This document shows, piece after piece, positions 19,044-28,293 of a DNA stretch of 64,000 nt. The position numbers and the translations under genes are program-made. The notes below the pieces were generated by a model. It ran no database searches and was not told the DNA's origin. It was given only the letters and a program-made list of their open reading frames with translations. Each line of letters starts with the position of its first letter. The first letter of the stretch is position 1. Origin of the DNA: Hymenobacter sp. BRD67 (GTDB taxonomy: Bacteria; Bacteroidota; Bacteroidia; Cytophagales; Hymenobacteraceae); contig NZ_CP053904.1 in the NCBI RefSeq assembly GCF_013256425.1, forward strand, positions 4,340,001-4,404,000, in the 5' to 3' direction.

Positions 19044-20196
19044 ATGGCTGGCCTCTACCTCCACATTCCGTTTTGCAAGCAGGCCTGCCACTACTGCGAT
19101 TTTCACTTCAGCACCTCGATGGGGCTGAAAGGACAGTTTGTGGAAGCTTTGCTAAAGGAAATGGCCCTGCGGCGTAGCTACCTGCCCGACCCCGACGCCC
19201 CCTCGAAACAATTTATTTTGGCGGCGGCACGCCTTCCCTGCTGACGGGGGAGGAGCTGCGACGGATTTTTGCGGCAATACATGGTAATTTCACTATATTA
19301 TCCGGAGCTGAAATCACCCTCGAAGCCAACCCCGACGACCTCACCGCCGCCAAGCTGGCCGAGCTGGCGGCCTCGCCCATCAACCGGCTCAGTATTGGGC
19401 TGCAGAGCTTCCACGAGCCGCATCTGCGCCTGATGAACCGCGCTCACTCGGCCCGGGAGTCGGGGCAGGCCGTACGGCAGGCCCAGGCGGCAGGCTTTGA
19501 GAATATTTCAGTTGATTTGATTTATGGCGTGCCCGCTGCCAGCCACGCCATCTGGGAAGAAGACCTGGCGCGGCTCTTTGAGCTGGGTGTGCCGCACGTT
19601 TCGGCCTATGCCCTGACTATTGAGCCCGATACGGCTTTCGGCCGCCGGCTCAAAAAGGGAACCTTCGTGGCCCGCCCGAGGAGTTTGTGGCCCGGCAATT
19701 TGAAATAATGCTCAGCCAGCTGCGCGCTCATGGCTACGAGCAGTACGAAATCAGCAACTTCTGCCAGCCCGGCCGCGAGAGCCGCCACAATGCCAACTAC
19801 TGGCGCGGCGTGCCCTACCTGGGCCTGGGCCCGAGCGCGCACTCGTTTGATGGCTACAGCCGGCAATATGCCGTGGCCAATAATCCGCAGTACGTGGCCG
19901 CCGTGCTGGAGCGTGGCGAAGTGCCGCTTACCGTGGAAATCCTTTCGCCGCTCGACCAGGCCAACGAGTACCTGCTCACCAGCCTGCGCACCAGCCGGGG
20001 CTGCGACCTAGCCTACCTACGCGACGTGCTGGACCTCAACCTGCTGGCCGGGCGGGCCGACTACCTGGCCAGCCTCACCGCGCAGGGTATGGCCACGCTG
20101 GAGCGCGACGTGCTGCGCCTGACCGATGCCGGAAAGCTGCTGGCCGACCACATCACGCTGGCGCTGTTTGCCGATGCGGTGGCCCCCGTAGTGTAG
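19044..20196 (+). CDS. hemW: HemW-type radical SAM protein (heme chaperone) (two frame breaks)
   Basis: HemW, formerly annotated as oxygen-independent coproporphyrinogen oxidase, binds heme and a 4Fe-4S cluster. The radical SAM motif CKQACHYCDF (CxxxCxxC) lies at residues 11-18. Breaks occur at the C runs 19198-19202 and 19675-19677. One added C at each joins DPDAPLETIYFGGGTPSLLT and FVARPEEFVARQFEIM. Further family motifs are RLSIGLQSFHEPHLRLMNRAH and YEISNFCQPGRESRHNANYW. The joined length of 384 residues is normal. It has HemW rather than HemN features: no N-terminal extension before the CxxxCxxC. Confidence 0.9.
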
Positions 20197-20257
20197 CTTG
20201 CGGCGGCAGCCGGGCGGGGCGCCGCTTTTCTTTCGCACCTTATTCCCCTGCGCAGCC

Positions 20258-20674
20258 GTGAAGCTTCTGAGCGATGCCCTGGTTAGTAACGACGACTTTT
20301 TTGTGGAGCAGGTCCACCTTACGGCCATTGTCTTCGATAATACCGACGACGTAACCGTGTGGGCAACTACGTTTCGCGAAGACGACGACCACTTTTTTCA
20401 CCTTGGCCTGCCTTTCCACGACCTCGACACGCTGCTGCGCGTAGCCGGCGACCGCGCCGAGGCCCTGGCCGAAGAAGTGGCCGATGCGCTGGCTTCTGCC
20501 GAGCAGTGGCCTTGCCTGCTCGAATACACGACCGAGGAGTCGCCACCCGTGCTGCTGCCCGGCGTGGCGCTTAAGCTGGCAGTCACTTTTCCGGCCGATG
20601 CCGACGAGGCCGATGACCCCCAGCCGCACAATATATTCTATCTGGAAGGTATTTACGCCCGCCTCAACTCGTAG
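20258..20674 (+). CDS. Hypothetical acidic cytosolic protein
   Basis: About 138 residues from the GTG at 20258 (VKLLSDALVSNDDFFVEQVH); an upstream in-frame start would add a proline/arginine leader. It is strongly acidic, with no signal peptide or membrane helix. Conserved-looking stretches are VWATTFREDDDHFFHLGLPF and VALKLAVTFPADADEADD. No family recognised. It follows hemW by 61 bases on the same strand. Confidence 0.6.
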   Translation: MKLLSDALVSNDDFFVEQVHLTAIVFDNTDDVTVWATTFREDDDHFFHLGLPFHDLDTLLRVAGDRAEALAEEVADALASAEQWPCLLEYTTEESPPVLLPGVALKLAVTFPADADEADDPQPHNIFYLEGIYARLNS

Positions 20675-20732
20675 CCCGCGATAAGTCGGCTGGCATGGCA
20701 CTCGTATATGACAGCCGGCTACCAAGCAGCCA

Positions 20733-21370
20733 ATGTGGTATCTTATCCCCGGCCTGGGCGCCGACGAGCGGGTTTTCCGCCGCCTGCGGCTGCAGGCCCC
20801 AGCCAAGTGCTCCAGTGGCTGCCCCCACAAACGCCTACTGAGCCACTGGCTCACTACGCCGCCCGCCTGGCCGAAGCCGTGCCGGCCGGGCAGCCGTGCT
20901 GGGTCGTGGGCGTATCGTTTGGGGGCCTGCTGGCCCAGGAGGTAGGCCGCCTGCGGCCGCTGGCGCGGGTAGTGCTCATTTCCAGCCTCGGCAGCCCGGC
21001 CGATTTGCCACTGCTGCTGCGCCTGGCCAGGGCCACGGGCCTGCATCGGCTGGTGCCCTTCGGGCTGCTCGGGCACTTGCCCCGGCTGGCCCAGTGGTTT
21101 TTTGGGGCGCAAAATGGCTCCGAGTTTCGGCTGCTGCGCCAGATACTGCGCGATACCGACACCGGCTTCGCCCGCTGGGCCACTGCGCAGCTGCTGGCCT
21201 GGCGCGGACCCGGCTTGCCGGCCGTAGTGCGCCTGCACGGTTCCCGCGACCACCTGCTGCCGGCCGGGAGCGCCCCTGTCGACTTTCAACTGGCCGGCGC
21301 GGGGCATTTTCTCATCGTTAGCCACGCCGCCCAGGTAAGCCGCATACTGAATGAGCTGGCGCAGCAGTAA
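20733..21370 (+). CDS. Alpha/beta hydrolase (frame break)
   Basis: A 212-residue alpha/beta-hydrolase-fold protein. The start MWYLIPGLGADERVFRRL has the oxyanion-hole region of the fold, the nucleophile elbow is VVGVSFGGLLAQEVGR with Ser near residue 69, and HGSRDHLLP and GAGHFLIVSHA supply the probable acid and histidine. The frame breaks at the C run 20797-20800, and one added C joins LQAPSQVLQWLPP. Substrate unknown; the compact size resembles esterase or MhpC-like hydrolases. Confidence 0.78.
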
Positions 21371-21450
21371 ACAAAAAATGGCAGTCAGCGCGCTTTCCAA
21401 GTATAAATCAGTAAATTAGCGGCAATTATAACCCGTTATTTTATAAGCTG

Positions 21451-22118
21451 ATGGGGCAACGCTACTTTTTACTGACGACCATCTTGGGTAGTAGCCTGCT
21501 GCTGGCTACAGCCGCTCGCAGCCAGGCGCAGCAGCCGGCCGCCGATTCGGTGCTGCACCCTCCGAAGCTGCTTCTGAAGGCCGGCCTGCGCCTTACCCAC
21601 CTGCGCTACACGCACGATAGCCAGTCGTGGCAATTGTTGCTGCCGCTTTCCCTTGGTGCCGAGTATCGGGTGGCACCCCGCGCCAGCTTCTACACGCACT
21701 TTGAGGCCGATATGCTAACTACTTATACCGCTGCCCGGCGGCGGGGCGGCCAGCGCGGGGGCCTGCCAGCTGCCTCGGTTGCGGTGGGAGTGCGCTACTA
21801 CTACGGCCACGCGCATCAGGCGGCGCCCGTATTTGGCCGCTACCTGGCCCTGGAGGGCAGCGCCGATTGGGAACAGCTGGCGGCTCCCGGCGTGGTGGTC
21901 ATGGGCGGTGGCCGCAGGCGCAGCACGCCCGCTGCGCTTACGCCCGGTGTGTATGTGCTTTGGGGGTGCAGCACCGCCTGCACCCGCACCTGCTGTATGA
22001 CCTCAATGCCGGGGCCGGCCTGCTGGCTCCGGCCTACTACAATTTTGAGCGCCTTGGCGGCACCAGCCACTGGAACGTGGGCGGCCAGGTAAATATTCGG
22101 CTTTACTTTGGCAATTGA
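21451..22118 (+). CDS. Hypothetical outer-membrane beta-barrel-like protein (frame break)
   Basis: Signal peptide MGQRYFLLTTILGSSLLLAT, cleaved after about RSQAQ. The mature part alternates hydrophobic residues in beta strands (LLLPLSLGAEYRVAPRASFY, VAVGVRYYYGHAHQAAPVFG) and ends VNIRLYFGN with a near-terminal aromatic, typical of small barrels. The frame breaks at the G run 21962-21966, and one added G joins YVLWGVQHRLHPHLLYDLNA. About 222 residues. No specific function. Confidence 0.68.
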
Positions 22119-22205
22119 AAGCCAACTGTTGGCAAATCGGCCCGCTCCCCGCTTTCTACGCCCTTACTTCAGAAGAAACCCGACTGACTGAATCAGCGCC
22201 AACGC

Positions 22206-22240
22206 AAAAAGGGTTGCTTCGGAGGAAGCAACCCTTTTTT
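22206..22240. terminator. Bidirectional terminator between the barrel protein gene and rpmA
   Basis: AAAAAGGGTTGCTTC and GAAGCAACCCTTTTT form a perfect 15-base stem around a 4-base loop, followed by Ts on both strands. Confidence 0.9.
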
Positions 22241-22258
22241 GGTAAAACGAAGCAGCAA

Positions 22259-22534
22259 TTAAGCAGCAGTGGCTTCCGTAGCGGCCGGCACTACCGATAC
22301 GAACGAACGCTCGTCGCGGCCTTTCTTGAACAGCACCGTGCCATCGACCAGCGCAAACAGCGTGTGGTCTTTGCCGATGCCGACGTTGGTGCCGGGGTGG
22401 TGCTTGGTACCACGCTGACGCACGATGATATTGCCGGCGATGAGCGACTGACCACCGAAGATTTTCACGCCGAGGCGCTTGCTATGCGATTCACGGCCGT
22501 TGTTAGACGAGCCGACGCCTTTTTTATGTGCCAT
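22259..22534 (-). CDS. rpmA: 50S ribosomal protein L27
   Basis: A 91-residue ribosomal protein near the peptidyl-transferase centre. The N-terminus MAHKKGVGSSNNGRESHSKR and the segment LIAGNIIVRQRGTKHHPG are diagnostic. It starts directly with MAHKK, with no N-terminal cleavage extension of the Firmicutes type. It is the second gene of an rplU-rpmA operon, 83 bases after rplU. Confidence 0.98.
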   Translation of the reverse strand: MAHKKGVGSSNNGRESHSKRLGVKIFGGQSLIAGNIIVRQRGTKHHPGTNVGIGKDHTLFALVDGTVLFKKGRDERSFVSVVPAATEATAA

Positions 22535-22617
22535 GTTAGGAGAGAATTATGAGTTAAAAGTTAGGAGTTTTCAATCTGCGTATGAGTGACGTTAGCCGAC
22601 CCATAACTCCTAATTAA

Positions 22618-22923
22618 TTACCCAATGCTGTTAATCATTACTTTGGTGAACTGCTGGCGGTGGCCATTCAGCTTCTTGTAGCCCTTGCGGCGCTTCTTCT
22701 TGAAGACCAGGACCTTATCGCCCTGAACGTGGGCCATGATGGTGCCTTTTACAGCAACGCTCAGCTCGGGAGCACCGATGCTGATAGTGCCGTTATCATC
22801 GGTCAGCAGGGCATTGCCCAACTCTACCGAGTCACCGACATTGCCGGCCAGACGCTGGGCGTAAACAAATTTATTAGCCTCAACCTTAGTCTGTTGGCCG
22901 GCGATATTGACAATGGCGTACAT
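22618..22923 (-). CDS. rplU: 50S ribosomal protein L21
   Basis: A 101-residue ribosomal protein that binds 23S rRNA. The start MYAIVNIAGQQTKVEANKFV and the C-terminal KKKRRKGYKKLNGHRQQFT are diagnostic. It is first in the operon with rpmA. A -7 promoter box lies 35 bases upstream. Confidence 0.98.
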   Translation of the reverse strand: MYAIVNIAGQQTKVEANKFVYAQRLAGNVGDSVELGNALLTDDNGTISIGAPELSVAVKGTIMAHVQGDKVLVFKKKRRKGYKKLNGHRQQFTKVMINSIG

Positions 22924-22957
22924 CTTATTTCCGCTGGTGGTTTCTCAAAAGGGAACG

Positions 22958-22965
22958 CAAAAGTA
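22958..22965 (-). promoter_or_regulatory. -7 promoter box for the rplU-rpmA operon
   Basis: The minus strand reads TACTTTTG followed by C, matching TAnnTTTG, 34 bases before the rplU ATG. Confidence 0.65.
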
Positions 22966-23101
22966 CGGTAGCTTTTCGGTAAAAGCAAGTCTAAGTCGTT
23001 AATCTTCATTAACTCCCTAAAAGTGGCGCTGCTTAAAGTGCTTTTTAGACTTGAGTCGCTAAGTGGCTGAAAACAAGAAAGTGCCTGATGCGCCCCTGCT
23101 T

Positions 23102-23143
23102 TTGTGGAAAACTGATGTTATCCACAGTTATAATGTGGATAAC
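23102..23143. promoter_or_regulatory. DnaA-box palindrome upstream of nrdB
   Basis: GTTATCCACA (23117-23126) and TGTGGATAAC (23134-23143) are perfect inverted copies of the DnaA box TTATCCACA with a 7-base spacer. TTGTGGAAAACT (23102-23113) next to them contains a further related box. They lie in a 432-base non-coding region (22924-23355) about 115 bases before the nrdB -7 box. DnaA regulation of nrd genes is established in E. coli; here it is inferred. Confidence 0.65.
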
Positions 23144-23259
23144 TAGCTATAAATCGGCTGTTTTGCTACGCTTGGTTCATGCGTTACTCAGCCTAAGCTG
23201 GACAGCTGACAGAAAGCAGGGAAGTATAAACGTAGCTTTCCGTTATGAGGTTGCACGGG

Positions 23260-23267
23260 TATCTTTG
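23260..23267 (+). promoter_or_regulatory. -7 promoter box for nrdB
   Basis: TATCTTTG matches TAnnTTTG and lies 88 bases upstream of the nrdB start, leaving a leader of about 80 bases. Confidence 0.55.
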
Positions 23268-23355
23268 GAAACCGGCCGGGCGGAGGCTGAACAACCGCTA
23301 GTGGATTTGGTTAGCCCGTTAGCTTGCCTTTTAACCCCGAAACCCGTACCGTTTT

Positions 23356-24315
23356 ATGGAGCCTCTACTCGCCGAAAACCCCAACCGTTTCGTCCTCTTT
23401 CCCATTCAGAATCCGCAGGTGTGGGAATTTTACAAAAAGGCGGAAGCCTCGTTCTGGACCGCCGAGGAAATCGACCTCTCGCAGGACCAGAAAGACTGGA
23501 ACGGCCTGAACGACAATGAGCGGCACTTCATTAAGCACGTGCTGGCTTTCTTCGCGGCCTCCGATGGCATCGTGAACGAGAACCTGGCCATCAACTTCAT
23601 GCAGGAGGTGCAGATGCCTGAGGCGCGCTGCTTCTACGGCTTCCAGATTATGATGGAAAATATTCACAGCGAGACATATTCGCTGCTGATTGATACCTAC
23701 ATCAAAGACCCGAAAGAGAAAGACTACCTCTTCAACGCGCTCGAAACAGTGCCCGCCGTGCAGCGCAAGGGCCAGTGGGCGCTGACGTGGATTAACTCGG
23801 AGAATTTTGCCGAGCGCCTCATCGCCTTCGCGGCCGTGGAGGGCATTTTCTTCTCGGGCTCGTTTTGTTCCATCTTCTGGCTGAAGAAGCGTGGCCTGAT
23901 GCCGGGCCTGACGTTCTCCAACGAGTTGATTTCACGCGATGAGGGGCTGCACTGCGACTTCGCCTGCCTGCTCTACAGCTACCTGCAACACAAGCTGCCT
24001 GAGGAGCGCGTGCAGGCCATTATCCGCGATGCGGTGACGATTGAGCAGGAATTCGTGACCGACGCGCTGCCCGTGAGCCTCATTGGCATGAACGCCCGCA
24101 CTATGAGCCAGTATATCGAGTTTGTGGCCGACCGCCTGCTGGTGTCGCTGGGCTGCGCCAAGATTTACAACTCATCTAATCCATTCGATTTCATGGAGAT
24201 GATTTCGGTGCAAGGCAAAACCAACTTCTTCGAGAAGCGCGTGGCCGAGTATCAGAAGTCGGGCGTGATGAGCGAGCGAGCCGACAACATGTTCTCGCTC
24301 GACGAGGATTTTTAA
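23356..24315 (+). CDS. nrdB: Ribonucleoside-diphosphate reductase class Ia, beta subunit
   Basis: Small subunit that carries the diiron centre and tyrosyl radical needed to make deoxyribonucleotides. 319 residues, uninterrupted. Diiron ligands and radical site are visible in EARCFYGFQIMMENIHSE (probable radical Tyr next to Phe, then ExxH) and ISRDEGLHCDFACLL (DExxH). The sequence is of the type shared with eukaryotic R2. The C-terminal NMFSLDEDF is the usual peptide that docks into NrdA. A DnaA-box palindrome lies upstream, and nrdA follows after one intervening gene. Confidence 0.97.
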   Translation: MEPLLAENPNRFVLFPIQNPQVWEFYKKAEASFWTAEEIDLSQDQKDWNGLNDNERHFIKHVLAFFAASDGIVNENLAINFMQEVQMPEARCFYGFQIMMENIHSETYSLLIDTYIKDPKEKDYLFNALETVPAVQRKGQWALTWINSENFAERLIAFAAVEGIFFSGSFCSIFWLKKRGLMPGLTFSNELISRDEGLHCDFACLLYSYLQHKLPEERVQAIIRDAVTIEQEFVTDALPVSLIGMNARTMSQYIEFVADRLLVSLGCAKIYNSSNPFDFMEMISVQGKTNFFEKRVAEYQKSGVMSERADNMFSLDEDF

Positions 24316-24382
24316 GCTGCGCAAACCCCGTGTTCGCGCAGGCTTGCTGCACAGAGAGAGGCAGCCAAGATACACGCAAGAG

Positions 24383-24414
24383 GCCCTGGCTTTAGGAAAG
24401 GTCAGGGCTTTTTT
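24383..24414 (+). terminator. Terminator after nrdB
   Basis: GCCCTG and CAGGGC arms with an intervening A/T loop are followed by six Ts, about 70 bases past the nrdB stop. Confidence 0.65.
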
Positions 24415-24490
24415 GTGCGCAATGAAGCGGCCAGCGCCCGTAATCTTTGCGGCCCGCTATCTTTCAGCCCCTCCTTTTTACTCCTGGCCA

Positions 24491-25597
24491 ATGCCTGCTT
24501 CCCTGCGCTGCCTGACCGTACTGTTTCTATTTATGCTGCTGGCTGCCGTGGCGGCGGCCCAGGCTGGCCCGGCCCCGCTACGCGTGGGTGTGGCGGGGCT
24601 GACGCATACGCACGTCCACGGACTGCTGGGCCGCGAAAAGCGCGGCGACATCGAGATAGTGGGGATTGCCGAGCCCAACCATGAACTGGCCCTGCGCTTC
24701 ACTAAGGAGCACGGCCTGAGTATGGCCCTCGTGTATCCGACGCTGGAAGAAATGATAGCTAAAACCAAGCCGCAGGCCGTCACAGCTTTTGGCAGCATCT
24801 ACGAGCACCTGGCGGTGGTAAAGGCCTGTGCCCCGCGCGGCATTCACGTGATGGTGGAGAAGCCGCTGGCCGTGAGCCTCGACCACGCCCGGCAGATGCA
24901 GGCGCTGGCGCAGCAGTACCACATTCACCTGCTTACCAACTACGAGACTACCTGGTACGGCTCCAACCGGCGCGCGTATCAGCTGGTAGACCAGGACAAG
25001 GCGATTGGCGACATCCGCAAGATGGTGGCGCACGACGGCCACCAGGGCCCGAAGGAAATCGGGGTGAACAAGGAGTTTTTGGACTGGCTGACCGACCCGG
25101 TGCAGAACGGCGGGGGCGCGCTCACCGATTTCGGCTGCTACGGGGCCGACATCATGACCTGGCTGATGCATGGCGAGCGCCCGCTGTCGGTGACGGCGAT
25201 TACCCTGCACATCAAGCCGGAGGTATACCCGAAAGTGGACGACGACGCGACCATTCTGCTGACCTATCCGAAAGCGCAGGGCATTATTCAGGGCTCCTGG
25301 AACTGGCCCTACGCCCGCAAGGACCTGGAAATCTACGGGCAGACGGGGGCGGTGTTCGCCCTGGACCGCAGCCATCTGCGCGTGCGGCTCAAGGAGAGCG
25401 AGCCGGCCGAGGACGTGACGGCTCCCGCGCCGCCGGCCCCCTACGACGACCCGTTTGCGTACCTGGCGGCGGTAATCAAAGGCCAGGCGCCGGAAGATGT
25501 CTTGTCGGCCCTGAGCACCAATATGGTCGTGGTCGAGATTCTGGACGCCGCCCGGCAATCGGCAAAAGAAGGGAAAACGATATATCTTAAAAAATAA
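24491..25597 (+). CDS. Exported Gfo/Idh/MocA family oxidoreductase
   Basis: A 368-residue NAD(P)-dependent sugar or inositol dehydrogenase-like protein with a Sec signal peptide (LTVLFLFMLLAAVAAAQAG), so probably periplasmic with pre-bound cofactor. The Rossmann fold begins LRVGVAGLTHTHVHGLLG, and the EKP motif is HVMVEKPLAVSLDHA. C-terminal features are GGGALTDFGCYGADIMTWLM. Substrate unknown. ATG 24491 is chosen because the signal peptide starts there; upstream in-frame starts add non-homologous sequence. It sits between nrdB and nrdA without an obvious functional link to them. Confidence 0.85.
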   Translation: MPASLRCLTVLFLFMLLAAVAAAQAGPAPLRVGVAGLTHTHVHGLLGREKRGDIEIVGIAEPNHELALRFTKEHGLSMALVYPTLEEMIAKTKPQAVTAFGSIYEHLAVVKACAPRGIHVMVEKPLAVSLDHARQMQALAQQYHIHLLTNYETTWYGSNRRAYQLVDQDKAIGDIRKMVAHDGHQGPKEIGVNKEFLDWLTDPVQNGGGALTDFGCYGADIMTWLMHGERPLSVTAITLHIKPEVYPKVDDDATILLTYPKAQGIIQGSWNWPYARKDLEIYGQTGAVFALDRSHLRVRLKESEPAEDVTAPAPPAPYDDPFAYLAAVIKGQAPEDVLSALSTNMVVVEILDAARQSAKEGKTIYLKK

Positions 25598-25721
25598 ACG
25601 TGCTTCCGGCGGCTTATTGCCGGGGCAGACCTCGTTTATATAACCCATAAAAGCCTAATCGCCGCGCACCCCGCCGGGTCGTTTTTTACAAAAATGGCCC
25701 GGCGGCCTCATTTTCAGGGGG

Positions 25722-25732
25722 TGTGGAAAACT
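25722..25732 (+). promoter_or_regulatory. DnaA-box-like motif upstream of nrdA
   Basis: TGTGGAAAACT is identical over ten bases to the motif 23104-23113 upstream of nrdB. It lies in the 255-base gap 25598-25852, about 120 bases before nrdA. No full TTATCCACA box is present here. Confidence 0.45.
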
Positions 25733-25852
25733 TATAAAAATTTCCTTTGGCCTGCTAAAACCTGGGAACTAATTTCCAGCTTTGAAAGCCACTGCCTTTA
25801 GCACGGCAGCTTCTATTTAGTATTCGTTGCTCACCCTAGCATTCTAGATAAT

Positions 25853-28228
25853 ATGCTCGTAATCAAACGCGATGGCCGCCGCGAGTCGGTCAAGTTCGAC
25901 AAAGTCACCGCCCGCATTGAGAAGCTCTGCTACGGGCTGAATCAAAACTTCGTGTCGCCGATTGAGGTGGCCAAAAAGGTCATCGATGGCATCTACGATG
26001 GCGTGACAACCATTGAGCTCGACAACCTTGCGGCTGAGACCGCCGCTTCGCTCACGACCCGGCACCCGGACTACGCTATTCTGGCGGCCCGCATCGCGGT
26101 GAGCAACCTGCACAAGGTGACCTCGAAGTCGTTTTCGAGCACCATGAAGCGGCTGTATACCTACGAGGACCCCAAGAACGGCGACAACGCCTCGCTGATT
26201 GCCAAGGACGTGTGGGAAGTCATTCACAAGCACGCGCACACCCTGGACTCAGCCATTATCTACGACCGCGACTACAACTACGATTTCTTCGGCTTCAAGA
26301 CCCTGGAGCGCTCGTATTTGCTGCGCCTTGATGGTAAGGTGGTGGAGCGACCCCAGCACATGCTCATGCGCGTGTCGGTGGGCATTCATAAGGAGGACAT
26401 CGAGTCGGCCATCAAGACCTACAACATGATGTCGGAGCGCTGGATGACCCACGCCACGCCCACGCTCTTCAATGCCGGCACGCCCAAGCCCCAGATGTCG
26501 TCGTGCTTCCTTCTCACGATGAAGGACGACTCGATTGAGGGTATTTATGACACCTTGAAGGATTGCGCCCTGATTTCGCAGTCGGCCGGCGGCATCGGGC
26601 TGGCCGTGCACAACGTGCGCGCCACCGGTTCCTACATCAAAGGCACCAATGGCAACTCCAACGGCCTGGTGCCGATGCTGAAGGTCTTCAACGACACGGC
26701 CCGCTACGTGGACCAGGGCGGCGGCAAGCGCAAGGGTGCCTTCGCCATTTACCTGGAGCCCTGGCACGCCGACGTGTTCGAGTTCCTGGACCTCAAGAAG
26801 AACCACGGCAAGGAGGAGATGCGCGCCCGCGACCTGTTTTACGCCCTCTGGACGCCCGACCTGTTTATGAAGCGCGTGGAAGCCAACGGCGACTGGACGC
26901 TGATGTGCCCCCACGAGTGCCCCGGCCTGAGCGACACCTGGGGCCCCGAGTTTGAGAAGCTCTACACCAAGTATGAGCGCGAAGGCCGTGGCCGCAAAAC
27001 CATCAAGGCGCAGGAGCTGTGGTTTGCCATTCTGGAAAGCCAGACCGAGACGGGCACGCCCTACATGCTCTTCAAGGATGCCGCCAACGGCAAGAGCAAC
27101 CAGCAGAACCTGGGCACGATTAAGTCGAGCAACCTCTGCACGGAAATAATGGAGTACACCGACAAGGACGAGATTGCCGTGTGCAACCTCGCCTCGCTGG
27201 CGCTGCCCCGCTACCTGGTGGAAGACGGCCACGGCAACCTGCGCTTCGACCACCAGACGCTCTACGACGTGACGTACCAGACCACGCTGAACCTGAACAA
27301 GGTAATCGACGTGAACTACTACCCGGTGCCCGAAACCGAGCGCTCCAACTTCCGCCACCGGCCCATCGGGCTGGGCGTGCAGGGCCTGGCCGATACGTTT
27401 ATCGCCCTGCGCATGCCCTTCGAGAGCGACGAGGCCAAGGGCCTGAACACCGATATCTTCGAAACCATATATTTCGCGGCCATGACGGCTTCGAAGGACC
27501 TCGCCATCAAGGACGGGCACTACGAGACCTTCCCCGGCTCGCCGCTCAGCCAGGGCAAGTTTCAGTTCGACCTCTGGGGCGTGACGCCGCAATCGGGCCG
27601 CTGGGACTGGGACACGCTGCGCGCCCAGGTAATGGAGCACGGCGTGCGCAACTCGCTGCTGGTGGCGCCCATGCCTACCGCCAGCACCGCCCAGATTCTG
27701 GGCAACAACGAGTCGTTTGAGCCCTACACCAGCAACATCTACGTGCGCCGCGTGCTCAGCGGCGAGTTTATGGTGGTGAACAAGCACCTGCTGAAGGACC
27801 TGGTGAAGCTGGGCCTCTGGAACGAGCAGATGAAGCAGGACATCATCGCGGCTAATGGCTCGGTGCAGAACATCGCTAGGGTGCCCCAGCACATCAAAGA
27901 CCTGTATAAGACGGTGTGGGAGATTTCGCAGCGCACCATCATCGACATGGCCGCCGACCGCGGCGCCTACATCTGCCAGAGCCAGAGCCTGAACCTGCAC
28001 GTGCAAAACGTGAACTTCGGCAAGCTCACCAGCATGCACTTCCACAGCTGGAAGAAGGGCCTCAAAACCGGCATGTACTACCTGCGCACCAAAGCCGCCG
28101 CCGACGCCATCAAGTTCACGGTGGAAAAGCAAGCCGCCGAAACCCTGGAGCCCATGTACGCCCAGAACCAAAGCGACATGGCCTGCTCGCTCGATAACCC
28201 GGACGCCTGCGAGGCGTGTGGGTCGTAG
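25853..28228 (+). CDS. nrdA: Ribonucleoside-diphosphate reductase class Ia, alpha subunit
   Basis: Catalytic large subunit that reduces ribonucleoside diphosphates. 791 residues, no frame break. An N-terminal ATP-cone (residues 1-90, MLVIKRDGRRESVKFDKVTA) gives dATP/ATP overall regulation. Active-site stretches include NLCTEIMEYTDKDEIAVCNL near residue 427 and PMPTASTAQILGNNESFEP near residue 606. The C-terminal CEACGS holds the redox-shuttle cysteine pair. It forms a complex with the nrdB product encoded about 1.5 kb upstream. Confidence 0.97.
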   Translation: MLVIKRDGRRESVKFDKVTARIEKLCYGLNQNFVSPIEVAKKVIDGIYDGVTTIELDNLAAETAASLTTRHPDYAILAARIAVSNLHKVTSKSFSSTMKRLYTYEDPKNGDNASLIAKDVWEVIHKHAHTLDSAIIYDRDYNYDFFGFKTLERSYLLRLDGKVVERPQHMLMRVSVGIHKEDIESAIKTYNMMSERWMTHATPTLFNAGTPKPQMSSCFLLTMKDDSIEGIYDTLKDCALISQSAGGIGLAVHNVRATGSYIKGTNGNSNGLVPMLKVFNDTARYVDQGGGKRKGAFAIYLEPWHADVFEFLDLKKNHGKEEMRARDLFYALWTPDLFMKRVEANGDWTLMCPHECPGLSDTWGPEFEKLYTKYEREGRGRKTIKAQELWFAILESQTETGTPYMLFKDAANGKSNQQNLGTIKSSNLCTEIMEYTDKDEIAVCNLASLALPRYLVEDGHGNLRFDHQTLYDVTYQTTLNLNKVIDVNYYPVPETERSNFRHRPIGLGVQGLADTFIALRMPFESDEAKGLNTDIFETIYFAAMTASKDLAIKDGHYETFPGSPLSQGKFQFDLWGVTPQSGRWDWDTLRAQVMEHGVRNSLLVAPMPTASTAQILGNNESFEPYTSNIYVRRVLSGEFMVVNKHLLKDLVKLGLWNEQMKQDIIAANGSVQNIARVPQHIKDLYKTVWEISQRTIIDMAADRGAYICQSQSLNLHVQNVNFGKLTSMHFHSWKKGLKTGMYYLRTKAAADAIKFTVEKQAAETLEPMYAQNQSDMACSLDNPDACEACGS

Positions 28229-28235
28229 GCTAAAA

Positions 28236-28270
28236 AGAAGGCTGGCAGAAAAAGCCAGCCTTCTTTTTTT
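28236..28270 (+). terminator. Terminator after nrdA
   Basis: AGAAGGCTGGC and GCCAGCCTTCT are 11-base perfect arms, followed by a run of Ts, 8 bases past the nrdA stop. Confidence 0.92.
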
Positions 28271-28293
28271 AACATTTAACAGAATCTTGAGTC

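Noticed and set aside
26249..28171. 640-residue open frame on the minus strand inside nrdA
   Set aside because: It is antisense to a fully conserved nrdA and its product is a His/Val/Leu-rich string typical of the reverse frame of GC-rich genes.
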